Part shown: piece by piece, positions 1 through 6,444 of the stretch | How positions within the stretch are numbered: the stretch's first letter is position 1 | Layout of the letters: each line of letters begins with the position of its first letter | Origin: Poritiphilus flavus | Lineage (GTDB): Bacteria; Bacteroidota; Bacteroidia; Flavobacteriales; Flavobacteriaceae | NCBI RefSeq assembly: GCF_009901585.1 | Contig: NZ_WXYO01000002.1 | Coordinates: 528,769-592,768 of the forward strand | Direction of reading: 5' to 3' | Length of the DNA stretch: 64,000 nt | Program-made: the position numbers and the translations under genes | Notes under the pieces: generated by a model | The model's database searches: none | Told to the model about the DNA's origin: nothing | The model's input: only the letters and a program-made list of their open reading frames with translations

Positions 1-1
1 T

Positions 2-232
2 CATCCGCCGGGATATGGTGTTCATGAAATGGGGACTGCAAGAATGGGGCGAGACCCCAAAACCTCTGTACTCAATGGGTTTAATCAGGTCCACGCGGCA
101 AAGAATGTGTTCGTCACGGATGGCTCTTGTATGACCTCTTCTTCCTGCGTAAATCCTTCATTAACTTATATGGCGATCACTGCCAGGGCTGCGAACCATG
201 CGGTATCTGAATTGAAAAAAAGAAACATCTGA
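2..232 (+). CDS. GMC-family dehydrogenase, C-terminal fragment (5' end outside window)
   Basis: The reading frame is already open at base 2, so this is the end of a longer gene. The 76 visible residues carry the C-terminal signature of GMC flavoprotein oxidoreductases: the HEMGTARMG motif, then the NVFVTDGS strand that contacts FAD, then the [16 protein letters not shown] helix, where N and P are the conserved end of the FAD-binding fold. The family oxidises sugars or alcohols with FAD. The next gene starts 4 bases after the stop and resembles gluconate 2-dehydrogenase subunit 3, so the pair probably forms a periplasmic membrane-linked sugar or sugar-acid dehydrogenase. The substrate cannot be told from this fragment. 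Confidence 0.9.
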   Translation, partial: HPPGYGVHEMGTARMGRDPKTSVLNGFNQVHAAKNVFVTDGSCMTSSSCVNPSLTYMAITARAANHAVSELKKRNI

Positions 233-236
233 AAGT

Positions 237-830
237 ATGGACAGAAGAAGCGCAATTAGAAATACAGGATTACTGGCAGGGGCCTCCGTCACCCTACCTA
301 CATTCTTATCCCTGTTGCAATCCTGTAAGCGGGAAACACGCCTGGACTGGGAACCTGAATTTTTTACCCGGGACGAGGCCAAAACGATTTCGACTCTTGT
401 AGATATGATCCTTCCAAGAACCGAAACTCCAGGCGCCCTGGACGTAAAAGTGGATATTTTTATCGATAAGGTTATAGCCCGAACTTATGAGGAGCAGGAT
501 CAGGAAGCGATGCGAAAAGCTATTGCTGACTTTAATGAAGACTGCCTTAAAAACCATGGCAGTGTCTTTAATGATCTGAACGAGTCCGAAAAAATCAAGG
601 TTTTAGAAGCCGCTGAAAAGTCTTCCGGAAAGTTTAACCCCGGCATTTGGGGTATTACCATAGGCAATCAGGAACCCGTAGGTTTTTACCGGTCTATGAA
701 GGCCGTCGCCATATGGGCATATTTTACTTCCAGGGAAATAGGGGAGGGTGTTTTAAGCTACGATCCCATCCCGGGAAATTACAACGGATGTCTTCCGGTA
801 AAAGATGTTGGCAATAAATGGAGCCTTTAA
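237..830 (+). CDS. Gluconate 2-dehydrogenase subunit 3-like exported protein
   Basis: This 197-residue protein has an N-terminal export signal of Tat-like type (MDRRSAIRNTG, then a hydrophobic stretch) ending in LLQSC, a plausible lipobox, so it is probably an anchored periplasmic lipoprotein. The body (FFTRDEAKTISTLVDMILPRT near residues 42-62, and the later GFYRSMK region) matches the subunit 3 family that partners GMC flavoprotein dehydrogenases. That family supports export or assembly of the flavin subunit. The gene lies 4 bases after the GMC fragment, so co-transcription is near certain. No terminator was seen in the 80 bases that follow. Confidence 0.85.
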   Translation: MDRRSAIRNTGLLAGASVTLPTFLSLLQSCKRETRLDWEPEFFTRDEAKTISTLVDMILPRTETPGALDVKVDIFIDKVIARTYEEQDQEAMRKAIADFNEDCLKNHGSVFNDLNESEKIKVLEAAEKSSGKFNPGIWGITIGNQEPVGFYRSMKAVAIWAYFTSREIGEGVLSYDPIPGNYNGCLPVKDVGNKWSL

Positions 831-910
831 GGGTATATCCTTGAGATAATAGGATGATCGTTAACGGAAAAGGTTCTGGTGCCAATATCAATACAGCTGT
901 GCCAGGGAAG

Positions 911-1327
911 TTACAGGATCAACCCGTATAGATTCAATATTTTATCAATTCCCTGGTCAATTTTCATTTGGTAGGATTTGATTTCTGCCTGTATCTCAGA
1001 CGAGTTTTTTCCATCGGACAATTTGTTGAGGTAGGGTGGTTGACTTTTATTGAACTCCAGGAGGAGCCAGCTAGGGTTGATTTGCTTTTTCTCATACAGA
1101 AAATTAAGCAATGTGATCAGTTTACCGGCCGTTAAACTGTTTTCTGTTTCCATCTTGGTGATGGTATTTTGGGTAAACATATTGCGCTTGTCTACAATAT
1201 CCCTGGACTTCAAATAGTCATTAAGCATTTCCGCGAATTCAACCTGACTTTGAGCAAATACTTCTTTTCTTATTCGCCTTATTCTTTTTCCCAAAAACGG
1301 ATGTTTAATACCCTCTTGAATATTCAT
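911..1327 (-). CDS. XRE-type helix-turn-helix regulator
   Basis: This 138-residue protein has a helix-turn-helix of the Cro/CI (XRE) type at about residues 12-75: GKRIRRIRKE, then SQVEFAEML as helix 2, then NTITKMETENSLTAGKLITLLNFLYEKK. The C-terminal 50 residues (SSEIQAEIKSYQMKIDQGIDK) look like a coiled-coil dimerisation tail. It is a likely DNA-binding repressor with no visible ligand domain. It is convergent with the GMC gene pair and its promoter faces the long non-coding region at 1328-2118. Its target is unknown. The ATG at 1327 is the only start that keeps the full domain. Confidence 0.75.
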   Translation of the reverse strand: MNIQEGIKHPFLGKRIRRIRKEVFAQSQVEFAEMLNDYLKSRDIVDKRNMFTQNTITKMETENSLTAGKLITLLNFLYEKKQINPSWLLLEFNKSQPPYLNKLSDGKNSSEIQAEIKSYQMKIDQGIDKILNLYGLIL

Positions 1328-1387
1328 GATTTTATTGTCAACTAGAAAGCCTTTTTAAGATGCTGCAAGATTCCAGACATAAAAAAT

Positions 1388-1458
1388 AAAAGGAGGAGAC
1401 CCAGTCCTGTGTCATTCCTCAATACACAGCACCTTGACCATTATGGGATCCTCCCTTT
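1388..1458. repeat. Short stem element A, related to the ncRNA at 1934-2073
   Basis: AAAGGAGGAGACCC (1389-1402) pairs imperfectly with GGGATCCTCCCTTT (1445-1458). Inside it CTGTGT and ACACAG form a second perfect 6-bp stem. The outer stem and the internal TGTCATTCCT (1410-1419) match the larger element B. Read on the minus strand the stem is followed by a T-rich run, so it could also act as a terminator. It may be a decayed copy of B. Confidence 0.5.
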
Positions 1459-1895
1459 ATCTTAGAACTAAAATTGCTCTGTCGGGAACGCCTACGCTAA
1501 TAATACTAGTCAATCATGAAAACATCAATGAAAAAAAAGACAGCGTCCCTCAACTGAACTTCATCAAAATTAGGCTATGCTAAGGGAGAGAAACAAAAGC
1601 CAATGCATAAGTGGTGTAATACAGCGATAATGGGGCAAGGATTGAAGGAGGTATGCCAAAAGTAAACCGTTAATACTGCCGTGATTGTCTCTCTGAAAAA
1701 CAGATCAACCATTTAATGGATCGTGAAAAAGCTGCTTGAAATTTGGCGATATCCAGCACAGTATACACTATCAAATTCTCCCTAACTGATCGCATGGTAT
1801 TATGGACTTCAAAACTTCTGAATTGAACCGTCTTCTTTCATACGACTCGGTAATATATCCCACTTGTCGTCATATGTACACACATATGCATTCGC

Positions 1896-1928
1896 TTTTT
1901 GGCCAGACCCCGGTTCACTCTATTTTTA
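1896..1928 (+). promoter_or_regulatory. Candidate Bacteroidota promoter for the structured RNA
   Basis: TTTTTG (1896-1901), a 19-base spacer and TATTTTTA (1921-1928) fit the -33 TTG and -7 TAnnTTTG pattern of the main sigma factor in this phylum, except that the last G of the -7 box is A. Transcription would start near 1934, about 12 bases before the first stem of the RNA. Confidence 0.45.
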
Positions 1929-1933
1929 CCCCA

Positions 1934-2073
1934 GTTCACAAGTAGAGGGAGGACCCATGTCATTCCTGGTTTTGTCGGATTAAGAACTACGTGCCGCTGC
2001 ATGGCACCTAGGTTCCAGCATTCAAGTGTTCCGAAACAGGACTGACTAGGGCAATGGGATCCTCCCTTTTTTT
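1934..2073 (+). ncRNA. Candidate structured small RNA, about 140 nt, ending in a U-tract
   Basis: The sequence folds by eye into one long interrupted hairpin. The outer stem pairs 1946-1958 with 2054-2067 (13 pairs, one bulged A). The middle stem pairs 1959-1979 with 2030-2046 (GTCA, TCCTG, TTT and CGGA blocks with small bulges). The inner stem pairs 1984-1995 with 2003-2015 (GAAC, TA and GTGCC blocks) around a 7-base loop. The outer stem runs straight into a T-tract (2067-2073), as in an intrinsic terminator. A promoter-like sequence lies at 1896-1928. There is no coding frame. The rod shape and phylum suggest a 6S-like RNA, possibly the 6S-Flavo family, but I could not compare it with that model. 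It lacks the conserved apical loop of bacterial SRP RNA. Confidence 0.6.
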
Positions 2074-2118
2074 ACCACTACATGAGAAATCATCTCTAAA
2101 CTCTCAAAACCAAACAAT

Positions 2119-2346
2119 ATGAAAAAACACTACTTTTTATTACTACTACTATTAATGTTTGTGAACCTTCAGGCCCAGGACTCAAGATCCGGACTGGACC
2201 TTACCAAAGGCGATGTGCTAAAATGCCTGGTGGATACGGCTAAAAGTGATGGATGGCACTTAATTAAGGCCTACTATGATCCGAAAGGAAAACTTGTGTT
2301 GATCTTTGTAAAGGACGGTCAGACCAGGACCTACATTAGTAGATAA
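2119..2346 (+). CDS. Small exported protein of unknown function
   Basis: The 75-residue product starts with a clear type I signal peptide: MKKHY, a leucine-rich core, and likely cleavage after LQAQ near residue 20. The mature protein is only about 55 residues, with no cysteine pair except a single Cys in DVLKCLVD, and ends in a beta-rich GKLVLIFVKDGQTRTYISR segment. I do not recognise a family. It follows the structured RNA by 45 bases and is convergent with the sigma-54 activator. Confidence 0.65.
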   Translation: MKKHYFLLLLLLMFVNLQAQDSRSGLDLTKGDVLKCLVDTAKSDGWHLIKAYYDPKGKLVLIFVKDGQTRTYISR

Positions 2347-2392
2347 CTTTCCGGAATGTTCAAACCCGGTTTCTAAAATAAATACCAGGCCG

Positions 2393-4498
2393 CTAACGGA
2401 AATTGGTTTGCCTCTCTATACCCAAGCGCTTCATCTTTGCAAAGAGAGTTTTGTCCTTAACTTCCAGAATAGAAGCAGCGCCCTTGGGGCCGCTTACCCG
2501 CCAATTGGTTTGTTTTAAGGCATTCAATATATGCTCCCGCTGCACAGCCTCCAGGGATTTGAAATCTTCGATCTGAGCAGGTATTTCGGGTATTGGTATC
2601 CATGATCCCGGATTCAAAGTGGTTCCGTTTTCTATGATAACCGCCCTTTCAATGAGGTTCTCCAATTCTCTGATATTGCCGGGATAGTTGTAATTCATAA
2701 GGGCTGTAATGGTCTTTTTACTCAATCTCCTGAAGGCTTTGCCTGCCTTGTTGGAATACTTTTCAAGGAAGTATTTGGCCAAAACCGGAATATCATCTTT
2801 TCGCTCTCTTAATGGGATATTATAGATAGGGAAGACATTGAGGCGGTAGTAGAGATCAACTCTGAACTTGCCATCGGCAACCATTTTTTCCAGGTCCCTG
2901 TTGGTAGCGGCAATAACCCGAATATCCACTTTTATGGTTTTATTGCTCCCCAATTCATCAAATTCCCCTTCTTGTAAGAATCTCAGGAGTTTTGGCTGTA
3001 GGCTAAGGGGTAATTCGCCGATCTCGTCCAGAAATATTGTACCGCCATCCGCCAGCTTAAACTTGCCGATCTTATCTTCCACAGCGCCCGTAAAGGCTCC
3101 TTTTTTATGACCAAAAAGCTCACTCTCGATAAGTTCTGAGGGAAGGGTTGCAGCGTTTATTTTGATCAGGGGTCTGTTCTTTCGACTGCTGTTCTCATGG
3201 ATAGCCCGGGCCAGCAGTTCCTTACCCGTTCCGGATTCTCCTGTTATTAAAACCGTGGTGTCCGTTGGTGCTACCTGGTCTACTTTTTTTAGGACTTGCT
3301 GGTACTCTTTGCTTTGGCAGATAATATGGCCAAAGTTGATTTCCTGGTTGATCTCGTCCTTGAGATACTCATTTTCATTTTCCAGCTGTGTTTTTAGGGA
3401 TTTGATCTCTTCCAGGGCCTGAAATAATTCCACATCGCGTTTCTTCCGTTCGGAAACATCCCGGATCACCGCGCAGTTCAGGTCTTCTCCATCATAAAAA
3501 ATATGATTTGCGGAAATGTCTACCGGAAACTTTGTACCGTCCTTTCGACCCACAAGCCATTCAAAACGCAAAACACCCTTTTCAACGATCTCGTCAAAAT
3601 GACCTTCCCACCATTCCGGAGTGATCTTCGGGTCTAGGTCATAGATGGTAAAACCATCCAATTCTTTTTTTGTAAATCCAAGTTTGGTAGAAACGGAATT
3701 GCTGTACAACAAAAGCTTTCCTTCCCGATTGTAGACGTATATGAGGTCTTCCGCATTATTTATGATCTTACGGAACAGTTGCAGTCTGGTCTCAAAGGTT
3801 TTTTGCTCGGTAACATCCTGATAGGCACCTAAGATCTTGAATACTTTTTTGCCCTTGAGAATGGGCTCCGCTACACAACGCAAATACTTTTTGTTTCCTT
3901 GTGCGCCTTTGATTACCAAAACTTCATCATATGCCGTTCCCTTCTGTAGTGCTGCACTAAGCAGTTTTTTAAGCCTATCCGCTTCCATGAAATGGTGGAT
4001 TACCTTTCCTGGAAGTAAGTCGTTCTTATCCTTGGTCTCAAAGATCTTTAAAGCTTCTGAAGTAACGATCAAAGAACCGTCCTGCAGGTTCAATTTCCAT
4101 CCTCCCACCTTAGCCATGTGCTCGGTAGATTCCATTAAATAATTGTAGAAGGAAGATTTGGTAATATCCTGGGCCAGGGCGCAGATCCAATCATTTCCAT
4201 TATTTGAGAAAAACTGAGCAAAAACCTCCACCTGGTAAAGCTTACCCTTTTTGTTTTGATGCGCTTCTTTGAAATTATCAGTACCTACTTCTTTTAGGTG
4301 CTCCCAGTGCTCAGCCCAACTAACTTTAGTTACGGTACTATTGATGTTAAAAATTGTAAGCGTATTCAGGTCCTTTGCGTCGTATCCCAACTTGTTCAAA
4401 AACATGTCATTGGCATATACTATTGAGCCTTCCCGGTTCAGGACAAAGACTTCGTACGGTAAGGCTTGAATAAGCCATTGACTAAGGTCTGTATTCAT
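2393..4498 (-). CDS. Sigma-54-dependent activator with three PAS domains
   Basis: The 701-residue protein has three PAS sensor domains (about residues 5-120, 125-235 and 240-360), a short coiled coil (360-395), an AAA+ domain (about 400-635) and a C-terminal Fis-type helix-turn-helix (about 650-701). Walker A is GESGTGKE near residue 419, and the sigma-54 contact loop GAFTGA is intact near 466, so it should activate RpoN-dependent promoters. It has no receiver domain, so the signal is probably a ligand or redox cue sensed by PAS. I chose the ATG at 4498, because the TTG at 4558 and the ATG at 4546 would add a tail before the first PAS domain. The divergent gap holds an inverted repeat and a sigma-54-like promoter facing the pirin gene, its most likely target. 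Confidence 0.9.
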   Translation of the reverse strand: MNTDLSQWLIQALPYEVFVLNREGSIVYANDMFLNKLGYDAKDLNTLTIFNINSTVTKVSWAEHWEHLKEVGTDNFKEAHQNKKGKLYQVEVFAQFFSNNGNDWICALAQDITKSSFYNYLMESTEHMAKVGGWKLNLQDGSLIVTSEALKIFETKDKNDLLPGKVIHHFMEADRLKKLLSAALQKGTAYDEVLVIKGAQGNKKYLRCVAEPILKGKKVFKILGAYQDVTEQKTFETRLQLFRKIINNAEDLIYVYNREGKLLLYSNSVSTKLGFTKKELDGFTIYDLDPKITPEWWEGHFDEIVEKGVLRFEWLVGRKDGTKFPVDISANHIFYDGEDLNCAVIRDVSERKKRDVELFQALEEIKSLKTQLENENEYLKDEINQEINFGHIICQSKEYQQVLKKVDQVAPTDTTVLITGESGTGKELLARAIHENSSRKNRPLIKINAATLPSELIESELFGHKKGAFTGAVEDKIGKFKLADGGTIFLDEIGELPLSLQPKLLRFLQEGEFDELGSNKTIKVDIRVIAATNRDLEKMVADGKFRVDLYYRLNVFPIYNIPLRERKDDIPVLAKYFLEKYSNKAGKAFRRLSKKTITALMNYNYPGNIRELENLIERAVIIENGTTLNPGSWIPIPEIPAQIEDFKSLEAVQREHILNALKQTNWRVSGPKGAASILEVKDKTLFAKMKRLGIERQTNFR

Positions 4499-4567
4499 TT
4501 TAGAGGCTTTTGGAATTCGTGGGTTTATACCTCTTAAAATTACCATAAAATTTCTCAAATAACAGAA

Positions 4568-4598
4568 AATTCTAAATAGTCAGAAGCAATTTAGAATT
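4568..4598. promoter_or_regulatory. Inverted repeat, candidate activator binding site (UAS)
   Basis: AATTCTAAAT (4568-4577) and ATTTAGAATT (4589-4598) are perfect 10-bp inverted arms separated by 11 bases. The arm centres are 21 bp apart, two helical turns. The centre (about 4583) lies about 84 bp upstream of the predicted sigma-54 start, the usual position for an enhancer-like site of a Fis-type activator. It is also just upstream of the activator gene, so it may serve both. Confidence 0.55.
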
Positions 4599-4640
4599 CC
4601 TATAAACACTTAATAACTGGTATTCAATTGGTTAACTGTT

Positions 4641-4656
4641 TGGCACGTATATGGTT
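4641..4656 (+). promoter_or_regulatory. Candidate sigma-54 promoter
   Basis: TGGCACG at 4641-4647 is a perfect -24 element. The -12 element at the right spacing is TGGTT (4652-4656) against consensus TTGCW, so it is imperfect: the G is kept and the C is replaced by T. The predicted start is near 4667. It faces the pirin gene and lies beside a gene for a sigma-54 activator with an intact GAFTGA loop. Confidence 0.5.
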
Positions 4657-4680
4657 TATTATGACAGGAATTTTAAAGTG

Positions 4681-5562
4681 ATGAAACGAAAAGAATTTAT
4701 ACAGAACCTGTCATGGGGAGGAGTGGTATCTCTGCTGGGGGTAGCTAATTATCTGAAGGCTGCATCAGCTCAGTCAGGCTCCGGACATGACAATTTAAAA
4801 CAGTTAGGATTTAATCATATAAACACTATGGAAACAAAAACCAGAACAACAGTACTGCATAAGGCGGAAACAAGAGGTAAAGCCAATCACGGCTGGTTGA
4901 ACTCACATCATACGTTCAGTTTTGCCAACTATTATAACCCGGATCGAATGAACTTTGGAGTATTACGGGTTTTGAATGACGATGTGGTTGCTGCGGGCAG
5001 GGGATTCGGAACCCACCCTCACAACAATATGGAGATTATCTCTATTCCCCTGGAAGGCGATTTGGAGCACAAAGACAGCATGGGAACTTCGGCTGTCATA
5101 AAACAAGGAGATATCCAGGTAATGAGTGCCGGAACAGGCATCCTTCACAGTGAATACAATGCCAATCAGGACAAGGAGGTAAAATTCCTCCAGATCTGGG
5201 TGGTACCCAATAAAGAAGGAGTCGAACCCAGATATGATCAGATCAGTTTGAATTTGGGAGATAGAAAAAACAAACTGCAACAGATCCTTTCGCCCAATTC
5301 GGAAGATGAAGGAGTTTGGATTCACCAAAACGCATGGTTCAATATGACCTTTTTGGAGGCAGGTAAATCACTGAATTACCAGTTGAAGGATGCTGAAAAC
5401 AACGGGGTGTATGCCTTTGTCATCAATGGCGAACTGACCCTGAACGGGCAAAAGCTCTCAAAGCGGGATGGCTTTGGCCTATGGGACCTGGAAGAACTGG
5501 AGATCACTGCAGATAGCGATACCGAATTGCTTCTAATGGAAGTGCCCATGAATATTGCTTAA
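4681..5562 (+). CDS. Pirin family protein with N-terminal export-signal-like extension
   Basis: The C-terminal 244 residues form a bicupin pirin, starting TTVLHKAETRG. The metal-site region THPHNNMEII and the later GILHSE segment supply the expected His, His, His and Glu ligands. Some pirins oxidise flavonols such as quercetin; others bind regulators. The first 49 residues are extra for this family: KRKEF, a hydrophobic stretch and an Ala-rich site (KAASAQ) resemble a Tat-like signal with KR in place of RR, so the protein may be exported like its neighbours. I chose the ATG at 4681 because the frame's upstream start at 4651 would lie before the predicted transcription start. The ATG at 4828 would give a plain cytosolic pirin. 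Confidence 0.85.
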   Translation: MKRKEFIQNLSWGGVVSLLGVANYLKAASAQSGSGHDNLKQLGFNHINTMETKTRTTVLHKAETRGKANHGWLNSHHTFSFANYYNPDRMNFGVLRVLNDDVVAAGRGFGTHPHNNMEIISIPLEGDLEHKDSMGTSAVIKQGDIQVMSAGTGILHSEYNANQDKEVKFLQIWVVPNKEGVEPRYDQISLNLGDRKNKLQQILSPNSEDEGVWIHQNAWFNMTFLEAGKSLNYQLKDAENNGVYAFVINGELTLNGQKLSKRDGFGLWDLEELEITADSDTELLLMEVPMNIA

Positions 5563-5615
5563 TCGAAAATTAAAAATCAAGTATAACAGTCAAAATTGAC
5601 ACTAATAAATCTAAA

Positions 5616-6386
5616 ATGAGAAACTATAATTTATTACTGATAGCACTATTCGTAAGTGCTCTGACTTTTGGACAATGGAAACAATACAATCCCAATCCGG
5701 ACAACGATCCGGCCAATGCCTCAAAGGAGTTGTTGAACCCGACTAATCATACCCTTATCCTGATTGATCACCAAAGTCAAATGGCTTTCGCGGTAGAGTC
5801 CCAGCCTATTGAGGAATTGCGTAACAATTTAGGCCTGGTCAGTGAGGCGGCGGTACTGTATGAGGTGCCAACGATTGTGACAACAATTGCTGAAAAGTCC
5901 TTTAGCGGGCCGGTCTTTCCTGAGATACGGGACATTTTTACCGACAGGTCTAACTACATAGACCGCAGTACAATGAACACCTGGGAAGACACCCGTGTTG
6001 TAAAGCAGGTTGAAAAACTTGGAAAAAAGAAGCTGGTGATCGCAGGTCTTTGGACAGAGGTATGTGTTCTTTTCCCCACACTTTCAGCCATTGAAGATGG
6101 CTATGAAGTATACATCATTACTGATGCTTCCGGCGGACTTTCACAGGAAGCCCATGATATGTCGATTCAAAGGGCAGTGCAGGCTGGCGCCAGGCCTATA
6201 ACTTCGCTTCAATACATGCTGGAAATCCACAGAGATTGGGCCAGGAGCGAAACCTATAACGAGATTGTAAGAATATCTAAAAAGTACGGTGGCTCTTACG
6301 GTTTGGGCATTGATTACATCAAAACCATGAGCAAGTGGCTGACCGGTAAGGAAGCCAGTGAGGCAGATTCCGGAACGAAAAACTAG
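5616..6386 (+). CDS. Exported isochorismatase-like cysteine hydrolase
   Basis: The 256-residue protein has a signal peptide (cleavage probably after LTFGQ, residue 20) and an isochorismatase-fold domain. The catalytic triad is visible: Asp51 in LILIDHQ, Lys94 in AEKSF and Cys150 in LWTEVC. The family includes nicotinamidases and YcaC-like hydrolases of unknown substrate. Export is unusual for this fold, which is normally cytosolic. The gene follows the pirin gene by 53 bases and is followed by a strong hairpin terminator at 6401-6426. Confidence 0.88.
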   Translation: MRNYNLLLIALFVSALTFGQWKQYNPNPDNDPANASKELLNPTNHTLILIDHQSQMAFAVESQPIEELRNNLGLVSEAAVLYEVPTIVTTIAEKSFSGPVFPEIRDIFTDRSNYIDRSTMNTWEDTRVVKQVEKLGKKKLVIAGLWTEVCVLFPTLSAIEDGYEVYIITDASGGLSQEAHDMSIQRAVQAGARPITSLQYMLEIHRDWARSETYNEIVRISKKYGGSYGLGIDYIKTMSKWLTGKEASEADSGTKN

Positions 6387-6400
6387 AAAGGCATAAAAAC

Positions 6401-6430
6401 AGTGCTCCACAAAACTGTGGAGCACTTTCT
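6401..6430 (+). terminator. Intrinsic terminator after the isochorismatase gene
   Basis: AGTGCTCCACA (6401-6411) and TGTGGAGCACT (6416-6426) form a perfect 11-bp stem with a 4-base loop, followed by TTCT. It lies 14 bases after the stop and 18 bases before the next gene, so it may limit read-through into the amidohydrolase. Confidence 0.75.
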
Positions 6431-6444
6431 TAAACTCATGGATA

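Larger units (their letters stand above)
1328..2118. other. Long intergenic region with two related structured elements
   Basis: About 790 bases have no convincing coding frame. I see two related stem-forming elements (1388-1458 and 1946-2073, listed separately) that share the outer stem sequences GGAGGA...CCC and GGGATCCTCCCTT and a common TGTCATTCCT. The 480 bases between them contain only very short frames, such as a 13-codon ATG frame from about 1516, and no recognisable repeat or mobile-element end. Confidence 0.6.

Noticed and set aside
1516-1557. A 13-codon Lys-rich frame that recalls a peptide precursor
   Set aside because: It is too short, has no modifying-enzyme gene nearby and no clear ribosome binding site.
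2002-2017. A sigma-54-like TGGCACC-N4-TTCCA
   Set aside because: It lies within the inner stem of the RNA candidate, lacks the invariant G in the -12 box, and has no nearby coding start.
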